Source: Pedobacter jeongneungensis (GTDB lineage Bacteria; Bacteroidota; Bacteroidia; Sphingobacteriales; Sphingobacteriaceae). From it: a DNA stretch of 64,000 nt. The notes below the pieces were generated by a model that saw only the letters and a program-made list of their open reading frames with translations, was not told the origin of the DNA and searched no databases. The stretch spans positions 1 through 64,000 of the forward strand of contig NZ_AYMG01000031.1 in the NCBI RefSeq assembly GCF_000633455.1, read 5' to 3'. Position numbers and translations under genes: made by a program. This document shows positions 26,072 to 35,100 of this stretch, piece by piece (the stretch's first letter is position 1; each line of letters starts with the position of its first letter).

Positions 26072-26869
26072 TTATTTATTGAGAAAGAAATTGGCCATAC
26101 TAGGTGCCTCAAAAAAATAAGCAGATGGATCTTCACCTGTAAAGGCTTTGAAATTGCGGATAAAATGAGATTGGTCATAGTAACCTGATTCGTAGACAAT
26201 TTCTACCCAGCTTTGTTTTTTCTCCTTGATCAACTGAAAGATATAATTGAAACGGATAACTCTGGCATAATATTTTGGAGAAAGACCTATGTATTTTTTA
26301 AAAAGCCGCTGAAGCTGACGCTCACTCATTTTTCCGGTTTCGCAAAGCTCCTTAATAGTAGCTTTGCCATTTGAATTAAAAATGAGCTCGAGCACGCTCT
26401 CCAATGGATTTTCGGCTGCAGTATTGCTGAGCAAAAGAAAATGATCATCCAGACGCTTTTTAAGACTGTGCTCGTTTTCAAAAGGAAGAAACCGGTCCTT
26501 TAACTTCACCAGTGCCGGATCAGCAAAAGTATCCAGATCAATGATCTGATCGAGGTAATGTTCCATATTGAGTCCGAAGAGCTGGGTCATAGCTGCAGGT
26601 TTCAGTTTGATAGCAAAAGAGCCTGTTTCGGCCGTGTTTTCGAGGTAAAAATAGCTACTGATCTGCCCAGCAAGCAAATTTGGTGTTTGTGTATACCATG
26701 TTCCGTTTATTTTAGCCTTGTAAACACTACCGTAGTTAAAAATAAGTTCTGTAAATCCATCTGGAATAATTTTCTCAACCCGCGGCTCAACATCATCGCA
26801 TTGCATCATCCAGTAACATTCAATAAATTTTTCAAGACCTGGATGAGGAGATATTCTGGTGAATTTCAT
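26072..26869 (-). CDS. AraC-family transcriptional regulator
   Basis: From ATG 26869 the protein has 265 residues. The N-terminal half has the pattern of DUF6597 sensor domains (ISPHPGLEKFIECYW, IIPDGFTELIFNYG). The C-terminal half is an AraC double helix-turn-helix: TGKMSERQLQRLFKKYIGLSPKYYARVIRF followed by YYDQSHFIRNFKAFTGEDPSAYF. The longer frame start at 26962 is rejected because the AraC family begins at this ATG. It lies upstream of, and in the same direction as, the DUF6265-type gene and may regulate it. The ligand is unknown. Confidence 0.9.
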   Translation of the reverse strand: MKFTRISPHPGLEKFIECYWMMQCDDVEPRVEKIIPDGFTELIFNYGSVYKAKINGTWYTQTPNLLAGQISSYFYLENTAETGSFAIKLKPAAMTQLFGLNMEHYLDQIIDLDTFADPALVKLKDRFLPFENEHSLKKRLDDHFLLLSNTAAENPLESVLELIFNSNGKATIKELCETGKMSERQLQRLFKKYIGLSPKYYARVIRFNYIFQLIKEKKQSWVEIVYESGYYDQSHFIRNFKAFTGEDPSAYFFEAPSMANFFLNK

Positions 26870-27052
26870 GACATAAGAAACTGAAACGTAAATATAATAT
26901 AATTCTACCTGAACCTGATCAGTATAACCAACTGCAATTTTTTTCAAAAACCATAAATGCAACGGCCTGCTAACCCTGGCCTAACGGTCTTTATGCTTCT
27001 GCAAATCACGGTTATTGAGATGAGACTATAATTAAATTTAAAAACATATGCA

Positions 27053-27089
27053 TATTGTTGTCGTATATACTATATTTGCGACAACAATA
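27053..27089 (+). promoter_or_regulatory. Operator-promoter overlap before the VOC-EVE-MarR operon
   Basis: Perfect 11-base inverted arms TATTGTTGTCG (27053-27063) and CGACAACAATA (27079-27089) flank a 15-base spacer. The spacer holds TATATTTG (27071-27078), an exact match to the Bacteroidota -7 element TAnnTTTG, with TTG sequences about 15-18 bases upstream. The ATG at 27099 is only 10 bases from the right arm. The MarR protein encoded third in the operon is the likely repressor. Confidence 0.7.
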
Positions 27090-27098
27090 AATAACCGC

Positions 27099-27458
27099 AT
27101 GAGAAAATTAGATTTTGCTTCCCTCCAGGTTAGGGATTTAGAGATTTCAAAAGATTTTTACACCAGTAAACTCGGCTTTGAAATAGCTGTTGTTAATCCT
27201 GCAGCCTGTATTTTCAAATATAATGAAGGAGAAGCAAGCTTTGCCATCCGAAAACCTCTGGTAGATTTAACAGGCAAAGAACCTGGTATCGGTGTATCGC
27301 TATGGTTTGCCATTGACGGAGATATCGAAGAACTGCAAACAACGCTAACTGAAAGAGAAGTTCCACTTCTGGGGCCGATTAGCAACACTCCATTCGGAAG
27401 AATACTGATTGTAAAAGATCCTGACGGATATCACATCACTTTTCTGCAACCAAACTAA
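27099..27458 (+). CDS. VOC-family (glyoxalase/bleomycin-resistance fold) protein
   Basis: From ATG 27099 the protein has 119 residues in the two beta-alpha-beta-beta-beta modules of the vicinal-oxygen-chelate fold: FASLQVRDLEISKDFYTSKLGFEI at the start and FGRILIVKDPDGYHITFLQPN at the end, the latter with the typical DPDGYxIxF ending. The classical first metal ligand is not evident, so it may bind a small molecule without catalysis. It is first in a three-gene operon with an EVE-domain gene and a MarR regulator, which fits a ligand-responsive resistance unit. The in-frame extension to 27048 runs through the operator and is rejected. Confidence 0.88.
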   Translation: MRKLDFASLQVRDLEISKDFYTSKLGFEIAVVNPAACIFKYNEGEASFAIRKPLVDLTGKEPGIGVSLWFAIDGDIEELQTTLTEREVPLLGPISNTPFGRILIVKDPDGYHITFLQPN

Positions 27459-27470
27459 GTACCCCGTAGC

Positions 27471-27911
27471 ATGGAAAATCAAGATACAAAATACTGGATT
27501 ATCGTAGCCTCTAAAGACCATGTTAAAAATGGCATAGCTGAGGGCTTTGCACAGGCCTGTCACGGAAAGGCATCCCCGCTAAGAAGGATGCATAAGGGTG
27601 ATTTCATTATCTACTACTCCAGCAAACAGACAATGGGAAAGCCGCAGCCCTGCCAGCAATTTACCGCAATTGGTAAGGTAATAGATGAGCAGACTTACCA
27701 GTTCCAGGTTTCTGAAGATTTCTGTCCCTCAAGACGAAATATCGAATTTTTGCCTGGTAAAGATATTTCTATCCTACCTTTGATAGCTGAACTGGATTTC
27801 ATCCCTAACAAAAAAAGCTGGGGTTATCCATTCCGCTTTGGTTTTTTTGAAATCAAATACCACGATTTTGAACTGATATCCTCACAAATGTTAATACAAG
27901 ACTATGCCTGA
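27471..27911 (+). CDS. EVE-domain protein
   Basis: The 146-residue protein has the PUA-like EVE fold: KYWIIVASKDHVKNGIAEGFAQACHGK at the start, then KGDFIIYYSSKQTMGKP and FTAIGKVIDE. EVE proteins bind modified bases or nucleic acids in some systems, but many small stand-alone members have unknown roles. It lies between the VOC and MarR genes, and its stop overlaps the MarR start by 8 bases, which indicates translational coupling. Confidence 0.85.
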   Translation: MENQDTKYWIIVASKDHVKNGIAEGFAQACHGKASPLRRMHKGDFIIYYSSKQTMGKPQPCQQFTAIGKVIDEQTYQFQVSEDFCPSRRNIEFLPGKDISILPLIAELDFIPNKKSWGYPFRFGFFEIKYHDFELISSQMLIQDYA

Positions 27912-28365
27912 GAAAATAGAATTCCATTTCAAGAGCCCGCTGGATAGTCCTGGCTATCTGCTGGGGCAGCTGACCATGTTATGGCAGCGTAAACTAAAGC
28001 GTGTACTCGATCCTTTAGACCTTACCCATACCCAATTTGCATTGCTTTGCGCATTGGCCTGGCTTTCCAAAGAAAGTGACAATGTTACCCAGGTAGATAT
28101 TGCCAACCAGGGCAACGCAGACCGGATGATGGTATCGAAAGTACTGCGTACACTGGAGGAAAAAAAAATCATTACCAGACAGGAGCATAAAACAGATACC
28201 AGGGCAAAAACCATCAGTTTAACTGAGACTGGGGAAACCGTTCTGCAAAAAGCCATTATCGCTGTAGAAAACGCAGATTTAGCATTCTTCTCTATGTTGG
28301 ATAAGGATTTGGCAAACTTTAATTCCAATATGGCAGCGCTAATAGAACTTAACAAGAACGATTAA
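27904..28365 (+). CDS. MarR-family transcriptional regulator
   Basis: The 153-residue protein has MarR features: LTHTQFALLCALAWLS, the helix-turn-helix VTQVDIANQGNADRMMVSKVLRTLEEKKII, and the wing HKTDTRAKTISLTETGE, with the DxRxxxxxLT signature. ATG 27904 overlaps the EVE gene. It is probably the autoregulator of the three-gene operon through the inverted repeat around the promoter at 27053-27089. The inducing ligand is not known. Confidence 0.92.
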   Translation: MPEKIEFHFKSPLDSPGYLLGQLTMLWQRKLKRVLDPLDLTHTQFALLCALAWLSKESDNVTQVDIANQGNADRMMVSKVLRTLEEKKIITRQEHKTDTRAKTISLTETGETVLQKAIIAVENADLAFFSMLDKDLANFNSNMAALIELNKND

Positions 28366-28466
28366 TCTCAGGAAATCAAAAAAATAAAATTCAACAAATC
28401 AATTTCAGGATTTCTGACTGGTTGGCTATGCATTTTTTTAGGCAATGAGTATTAGCAAATCAACTT

Positions 28467-29294
28467 TTAATGCTGATCGTTTGAAATTTGAGTTTTTGGT
28501 AACTCCTGGTGCGATAGATCCATACCTTGCTCAGGCAAATATTTATCATATTCTATTTGTTTTGCAACTGCTTCCGCTGCTTCTTTACCTCTCAGTTTTG
28601 AAACCAGGTGCAAAGCTCCATCTATACCTGCAGATATCCCTGCTGTGGTGATTACCCTGCCATTATCCACATAGCGGACATTTTGAAGCACTTTAGCTTT
28701 TGGTACAGCCTTTTGAAGATTTGTTATACTTTTATGAAAAGTGGTAACGGTAAGCTGATCAAGCAGGCCCGCTTTACCAAGAATAAACGCCCCGGTGCAA
28801 ACAGAAAAGTAGCTTTTAGTGGCACTGTCTCTGGATTTTATCCAGGAAATAACTTCAGGATCATCTGTCGCCACTTCGTCTGAACCGCCAAATACCGCAA
28901 AAATATCTGCTTGCGGGGCATCTTTAATGCTGTAATCCGGAGTGATTTTTAAAATTCCCTGTGACAAAAGAGGAGCTTTTGTTTTTGCCACCGTAATGAT
29001 TTTGAATCCTGCATAGGAAAAGACTTCCATCGGTCCTGCAAAGTCGAGTACCTCTACTCCATCATATAAATAAAAGCAAACTGTTATTTTTTGACCCTTT
29101 GATATTTGTTCGTTTTTCTCGACTAATGTCATCCCACAATGCGCACAAACACCAGGTTGCTGATAAGCAGTGGTATCACATGGATGGTTACAAGGCGGAC
29201 ATACATACGAGGTTGCATGTGCTTGTGGGTTTGCATAAACTTGTGTAAATGCAAAGCAGGGAATAAAAAAGATTAAGTGTAATAACTGTTTCAT
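28467..29294 (-). CDS. Secreted DJ-1/PfpI-fold protein with N-terminal Cys-rich metal-binding domain
   Basis: From ATG 29294 the protein has 275 residues: a signal peptide (about 1-20), then a short domain with four or five Cys and a His (YVCPPCNHPCD at 30-40 and CAHCGM at 50-55) that resembles the heavy-metal-binding YHS-like domain, then a DJ-1/PfpI domain with elbow Cys166 in SVCTGAFILG and VEVLDFAGPMEVF near 80. The domain order signal-HMBD-DJ-1 is unusual. It lies 92 bases downstream of a GlxA-type regulator with the same fold. It could be an amidase or a periplasmic sensor of metals or redox stress. Confidence 0.8.
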   Translation of the reverse strand: MKQLLHLIFFIPCFAFTQVYANPQAHATSYVCPPCNHPCDTTAYQQPGVCAHCGMTLVEKNEQISKGQKITVCFYLYDGVEVLDFAGPMEVFSYAGFKIITVAKTKAPLLSQGILKITPDYSIKDAPQADIFAVFGGSDEVATDDPEVISWIKSRDSATKSYFSVCTGAFILGKAGLLDQLTVTTFHKSITNLQKAVPKAKVLQNVRYVDNGRVITTAGISAGIDGALHLVSKLRGKEAAEAVAKQIEYDKYLPEQGMDLSHQELPKTQISNDQH

Positions 29295-29386
29295 AAATAT
29301 TTTATTTAATCCAAAATTAATTGAATACACCAAATAAATCCGGACAGTTATAGTAACAATCCGGCCATTCTATCTATGACGATATA

Positions 29387-30304
29387 TTAATCTTTTGCTT
29401 CTTTAACTAACTTCCTGAGCTGAGCAGGGCTATTATAACCACACTCTTTCGCTACCCAGGCCACTTTATGTTTGGTTTTAAGCAGGTGCTTTGCTTTTTC
29501 TTGTCTTAATGACTGAATATATTGCCCGATGGTGGTTCCTGTTGCAGATTTGAACAACCTTGTCAGATTCCGCGGACTGATAAAAACTAATTCAGCCAAT
29601 TCACCGATTGTGATTTTATGACGTAAATGCTTAGTAATATAATCCTGTATCTGATGTATGTGATGGTTAATATGCTGCCTGCTTTGCAGATAAATACTAT
29701 TCTGTGCCTCCGTTCCATCTCTGCGTATGTAAACAACCATATCTTTTGCAACAAGACATGCAAAAGTTGCTCCGTGTTGCTCTTCAACAAGATAGAGTGC
29801 GAGGTCAATACCTGTAGCAATTCCAGCACTTGTGAAGATCCTCCCACTTTGCACAAATAGTTTATTCTCTATTACCTTAAGCAGGGGGTATTGTTTTTGT
29901 AGAGCTGTAGTCCATGCCCAATGCGTAGTACAATTTTGCCCATTTAAAATCCCTGCAGCAGCAAGAGCAAAGGCTGCTGTACAAATGGAAGATATCGTAG
30001 CGCCAGTTGCAGCAGCACGCTGTAACCAAGGTACCCACAGGTGGTCATCCGTCCTGTTCCATTTTTCAATTTCCATTCCGGCTACAATGACAATGTCATC
30101 CGTACGAACTGTTACCGAACTGAGTGGCTCAACATTTGTAAATCCAAGACCGGATGAGCTTCCAGGATTGTTGTAAGGCGAAACATAGTGGATATCATAA
30201 TGTTTTCCGCAGCACCCTGATTCATAAAAAACAGTTACTGCGCCAGCCAGATCCAGAAGGTGAACGTTATTAAATATGAAAAATATAACACGATTGGAGC
30301 TCAT
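29387..30304 (-). CDS. GlxA-type regulator: DJ-1/PfpI domain fused to AraC DNA-binding domain
   Basis: The 305-residue protein has an N-terminal DJ-1 fold domain (NNVHLLDLAGAVTVF near 12-26, and the elbow SSICTAAFALAAAG near 100) and a C-terminal AraC module (ITIGELAELVFISPRNLTRLFKSATGTTIGQYI, then VAWVAKECGYNSPAQLRKLVKEA). GlxA-type regulators use the DJ-1 domain to sense an effector. The adjacent secreted DJ-1 protein downstream, in the same direction, is the likely target. The start at ATG 30304 is well placed. Confidence 0.9.
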   Translation of the reverse strand: MSSNRVIFFIFNNVHLLDLAGAVTVFYESGCCGKHYDIHYVSPYNNPGSSSGLGFTNVEPLSSVTVRTDDIVIVAGMEIEKWNRTDDHLWVPWLQRAAATGATISSICTAAFALAAAGILNGQNCTTHWAWTTALQKQYPLLKVIENKLFVQSGRIFTSAGIATGIDLALYLVEEQHGATFACLVAKDMVVYIRRDGTEAQNSIYLQSRQHINHHIHQIQDYITKHLRHKITIGELAELVFISPRNLTRLFKSATGTTIGQYIQSLRQEKAKHLLKTKHKVAWVAKECGYNSPAQLRKLVKEAKD

Positions 30305-30405
30305 TTTTCAAAGTTAATATATTAGTATAAGAAACATATATAATAGCTTCCTTACAAAAGAAGCGTATTTAATATTCCGTTAATATGGATGTCACCCCAT
30401 AGTTC

Positions 30406-30413
30406 TAATTTTG
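30406..30413 (+). promoter_or_regulatory. Candidate -7 promoter element of the sigma-factor gene
   Basis: TAATTTTG matches the Bacteroidota TAnnTTTG consensus and lies 12 bases before the ATG of the ECF sigma gene. A -33 TTG is not obvious. Confidence 0.4.
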
Positions 30414-30425
30414 CCGCAATAATTT

Positions 30426-30983
30426 ATGGGCGAAAACAATACTGCCGGTTTTAAGGATAATGAGGAAAAGATGTTTGATGAAAAATCTTTCGAAGACCTT
30501 TATCGCCGTATGTACCCCACGCTGAAAAAGTACGCTATTTATCTGGTAAAGGATATGGAAGACGCGCAGATTATCCTGAATGATGTGTTTATATCCATCT
30601 GGAAAAACGGCACAATCATCTCTAACGAAAAAGCCTACCTTTTCCGTGCCATCAAAAATGCAGCTACCAACTACCATAAAACACCCAAAGCAAATCTTTG
30701 GCACATCGATAGCGAAGAAGAAGCCACTGAAATTATAGACCTGAAAGAAACCCCTGCGCAGGCTTTTCAAAATAAAGACCGCAACAGGATACTTTATGCA
30801 CTTATTGATCAGATGCCTGAACGCCGTCGGCTTATTTTCTACCTATATAGAATCGATGGCTTTAGCTATAAAGAAATTGCAGCTTTACTCGATATATCTG
30901 TGAGGACCGTAGAAGACCACCTGGTGAAAGGTTTTCAATTTCTCCAACAAAAAGTATTAAAAAACAGATCTGAATTCAGGTAA
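30426..30983 (+). CDS. ECF-type RNA polymerase sigma-70 factor
   Basis: The 185-residue protein has sigma region 2 (FEDLYRRMYPTLKKYAIYLVKDMEDAQIILNDVF, about 21-58) and region 4 (LPERR-like MPERRRLIFYLYRIDGFSYKEIAALLDISVRTVEDHLVKGFQFL, about 126-170). It belongs to the Bacteroidota group of ECF factors that pair with FecR-like anti-sigma factors and SusC receptors. The FecR gene begins about 90 bases downstream. It should direct transcription of the SusC-SusD-phosphoesterase operon when the receptor is loaded with ligand. Confidence 0.95.
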   Translation: MGENNTAGFKDNEEKMFDEKSFEDLYRRMYPTLKKYAIYLVKDMEDAQIILNDVFISIWKNGTIISNEKAYLFRAIKNAATNYHKTPKANLWHIDSEEEATEIIDLKETPAQAFQNKDRNRILYALIDQMPERRRLIFYLYRIDGFSYKEIAALLDISVRTVEDHLVKGFQFLQQKVLKNRSEFR

Positions 30984-31075
30984 AATTTCGCTTAATAATT
31001 TCTTAACGCAAAGTTAACATTTTTGAACCCGTAGTGCTTTCACTATTCTTGTCTTGTAAGTATAAAAGCATATGA

Positions 31076-32101
31076 ATGGATCAGGAAACCTGGAAATTGG
31101 TACTCGAATATTTGGCTGTGAAGGAAAACCCTCGCAGCAGCAATACCGAAATAAAACTGCTCGAAGAAAAGCTTAATGATTGGGCAGGTAACGATCCCTA
31201 TCGGATGGAGCAATTGCAAGAGGCATTAGCACTATGGCAAGACACGGCACAACTACCGGATGACGGATCGTGGAAGGAAAGTTTTGCCAGCATCAAAGAA
31301 CAGCTAAATCAGACTCCAATCAGAAAATTTAAAATATTAAAATGGTGGCCAGCCGCAACTGCTGCTGCAGTTATAGGCGCCCTGATATTTTTTGTCGCCG
31401 GAAATAAAAAGCCATTAACCATTACCCAAAGCCCGGTAGTTTGGACAACTAAAACAGCGGATCCTGGCAAAATTATTAGCGTAATGCTTCCGGATAGTTC
31501 TGAGATATGGCTCAACTCGGGTAGCAGCATTAGCTTTCCGCAAAACCTGAAACATGCCGATATTAGAACAGTTAAGCTTAATGGAGAGGCTTTCTTTAAA
31601 GTAAAAAGAGATCCGGCACATCCATTTGTAGTGAAGAGTCAGAATATCCAAACCAGGGTACTCGGAACCAGTTTTAATATCAGGGCCTGGAAAGGCTACA
31701 AACCGGAAGTAACCGTGATCACCGGAAAGGTAGCCGTATCAAGAGATTCAGCTGGCGGGCAATCTGCAGCGATTCATCTTTTACCAAATCAAAAAGTAGT
31801 TTATGAAATCAAATCTACAAGCCTGGTACGCGAAAATATCGATGATGCCAAAGCATCGATAGACTGGAGAACGGGAAAGATGAATTTCGACAGAACACCA
31901 ATGGAAGATGTATTCCAGACAATATCACGCAAATACGCAGTTAAGGTGGTTACTGATCAGTCTTTCAAAAACTGCGAACTTACTGCAAAATTCGACAATG
32001 TGGAGATCAGCGAGGTAATGAAAACCATCGGGCTCACACTTGATATCCATTATACCATAAACAAACAGATTATTTATATAAAAGGAGGTAAATGTAACTA
32101 A
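31076..32101 (+). CDS. FecR-family anti-sigma factor
   Basis: The 341-residue membrane protein has a cytoplasmic N-terminal part (about 1-85) that would hold the sigma factor, one membrane segment (about 88-106, WPAATAAAVIGALIFFVAG), and a periplasmic FecR domain with SVMLPDSSEIWLNSGSSISF and FKVKRDPAHPFVVKS, followed by a C-terminal STN-like module with FDRTPMEDVFQTISRKYAVKV. It transduces the signal from the STN domain of the SusC receptor to the sigma factor. ATG 31076 is chosen; the alternative ATG at 31072 is out of frame. Confidence 0.95.
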   Translation: MDQETWKLVLEYLAVKENPRSSNTEIKLLEEKLNDWAGNDPYRMEQLQEALALWQDTAQLPDDGSWKESFASIKEQLNQTPIRKFKILKWWPAATAAAVIGALIFFVAGNKKPLTITQSPVVWTTKTADPGKIISVMLPDSSEIWLNSGSSISFPQNLKHADIRTVKLNGEAFFKVKRDPAHPFVVKSQNIQTRVLGTSFNIRAWKGYKPEVTVITGKVAVSRDSAGGQSAAIHLLPNQKVVYEIKSTSLVRENIDDAKASIDWRTGKMNFDRTPMEDVFQTISRKYAVKVVTDQSFKNCELTAKFDNVEISEVMKTIGLTLDIHYTINKQIIYIKGGKCN

Positions 32102-32117
32102 ACAACGAGTAAAAAGA

Positions 32118-32149
32118 TAGCTGCAGCATGTTGGCGCATGCCGCAGCTA
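32118..32149 (+). terminator. Hairpin between FecR and SusC genes
   Basis: TAGCTGCAGCATG and CATGCCGCAGCTA form a 13-base-pair stem with one mismatch and a 6-base loop. A T-rich but not pure T tract follows. It could end the regulatory transcript or attenuate read-through into the operon. Confidence 0.55.
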
Positions 32150-32199
32150 AGAAATTTTAAATTTTATTTTAACCCATCAAGATTAAAACATACAAAGTT

Positions 32200-35100
32200 A
32201 TGAAAAAGTCAGCAGTGACTAGTCAATTAATTTTTAGCGCAATGCGTTTTTTCACCCTTATTTACATCATGCTCTCCGTAATGCTCTTTGTAGGGCAGGC
32301 ATCACCCGTAAATGCCCAGCAGCTGAATACCAAAATAAGTATCAATTTAAAACAGGGAAGCCTGACTGATCTTTTTAAAACCATAGAAAAGAAAACCGGC
32401 CTCTATTTCGTATACTCTAATAAAGATGCTGTAGCGCAACAGCATATTACCGGTTTAAAGGCCGATAACGAAAGCGTGAGCAGCTTATTGAACCGGGTTT
32501 TAACCCCCATGCAGCTTACTTACCTGATTGAAAGAAATCAGATCATTATTAAAAAATCAGTACGCGTGAGCGGAAAGGTAACCGATGAAAAAGGGCTACC
32601 TTTACCAGGTGTAAACGTAATCGAAAAAGGCAGCAGCAACTCTACCAGTAGCAATCTTAACGGAGACTTTAACCTGAGTGTTACAGATAAATCAGCTACG
32701 CTGATTTTCAGAATGATCGGTTATCAAACAAAGGAAATCGCACTTCAAAACCAGACTGAACTGAATGTTAGCCTCTCACCTGATGAAACTGCACTCTCCG
32801 ATGTAGTGGTGACAGCACTCGGCATTAAACGTTCTGAAAAGGCATTGGGCTATTCGATAGCTACCGTAAAAGGAAGTGATGTAAATACCGTAAAAGAAGT
32901 AAATGTAGTGAATTCACTCGCCGGAAAAGTAGCCGGGGTAAATGTGGTAAGCACTGGTTCAGATCCCGGATCAACATCTTTTATCACCATTAGGGGCCAA
33001 TCTTCCATTGCTACTGATAACCAGCCTTTATTTGTGGTTGATGGTGTTCCGGTAGCACATTCGCTACGCGCAACATCAGAGGTTGGCCGATCATCGGTTG
33101 ATTATGGCAGTCCAATTGCAGATATCAGTCCGGATGATGTAGAAAGCATCACCATATTAAAAGGCGCAAGTGCTGCTGCATTATACGGAAGCAGGGCCGG
33201 AAGCGGTGTAGTTTTGATTACCACCAAAAGTGGTTCAGCAAACAAAAAAGGTTTAGGGATAAACTTTAACTCAAATGCCATGTACGATCAGGCATGGATG
33301 TTCCCACATTTCCAGCACACCTTTGGGGGCGGCGAATATACCGACGATACAGCATCTTCTACCACTTCTGCGTGGGGGCCAAGGCTTGATGCAGGTACAA
33401 AACACCTGCAATGGAACAGTCCCCTGGATGCAAGTGGAAAACCGATTGCCACCGATTGGGTATCGTATCCTAACAATCCGCAGGATTTTTACGAAACCGG
33501 CTCAACCTATACCAATAATATTTCCATCAGCGGAAAAAACGCAGATGGAAATTACCGCTTATCCTACACCAACCTCACTAATAAAGGGATTGTGCCCAAC
33601 ACCGACCTGAAACGGAATACGCTTAACCTTTCTGCCACCTATGTGCTGCACCCTAAACTAAAGATCAGCACCAATATTGGTTATGTGAACAATAAAAGCG
33701 ACAACAGGCCATCGGCCTACCGTGAAAGTGTTACGCAGATGCTGTATTCGCTTCCACCGAATATGAACATCAACGACCTGAAAAACTATTGGAAACCCGG
33801 GAGGGAAAATATCGAACAGTTCTCGGCAGATGATTCAGACAACCCCTATTTTGTGGCTTACGAGCACACCAATGGCTATGATAGAAACCGGTTAACAGGA
33901 AACGTACAAGCTGTTTATGACATCACCAAAAACTTAAGCTTAATGGTGCGTACCGGACTCGATATGTACAATGAAGAACACGAAACCAAACGTCCCTTTA
34001 GCTCAAAACGGTTTAAATTTGGTGGATATGGGGTAGATAACTCCTTTTTTAAGGAACAGAACACCGATTTTTTACTGAGTTATAAAAAATTATTGAATCA
34101 GGACTGGTCGTTGAGCCTTTCTGCGGGAGGGAACCAAATGGATCAGACCAACAGATCAACCGCGCAGAAAACAGAGAGTCTGAGTATCCCTGGTGTTTAC
34201 AATATCGCCAATGCACAGGCGGGTACCGTTGTAAATTCGCAATACAATTCCCGTAAACGCATCAATAGTATTTATGGTCTTGGCCAGGTATCGTTCAGGG
34301 ATATGGTTTTTCTTGATGTAACAGGCAGAAACGATTGGTCGAGCACGCTCCCTGCCGGAAACAATTCTTATTTTTATCCTTCTGTATCGTTAAGTACCAT
34401 TGTAACCGATGTGTTCAAGATCAGATCAGATGTGCTTTCGTTTGCTAAACTTAGGGCAAACTGGGCACAGGTAGGTAGTGATACCGATCCTTATCAGCTA
34501 TATAACACCATCCCTTTTAACCAGGACTGGGGAGATGTAAAAAGAGCGACCATTGAGTTTAACCTCAAAAACAACTTTCTGAAACCTGAAATTGCTACTT
34601 CTTACGAATTCGGTGGAGACCTGCGCTTTTTTAAAAGCCGCGTGGGCATCGATATAACGTGGTATAAAACAAACAAAAGAAACCAGATCATCAACATCCC
34701 AACCACCATTGCCTCAGGCTCATCCAACCGGTTGATTAATGCCGGAAATATCCAGAACAGTGGCTGGGAAATCGGCTTAAATGCAGTTCCTTTTGATGGA
34801 GCTTTTAAATGGGAAACTAATGTAAACTTTACCAAAAACGAGAACAAGGTAATTGAGTTATCAGAAGGCCTGAAAGAGTACTCTATGGGCAGTGCCGATG
34901 GGGACAATATCCGTTACCTGATCAAAGAAGGCACCAAGATCGGCGACTTCTATACCCCGAGTTACACCAAAGTAACCAGCGGACCAAATGCGGGAGCTGC
35001 TTTATTAGATAAAACCGGACATTACATCCGTAACAATACTGAATACATCAAGGTAGGAAACTATAACCCCGATTTTACTGTTGGTTTTAACAATACTTTC

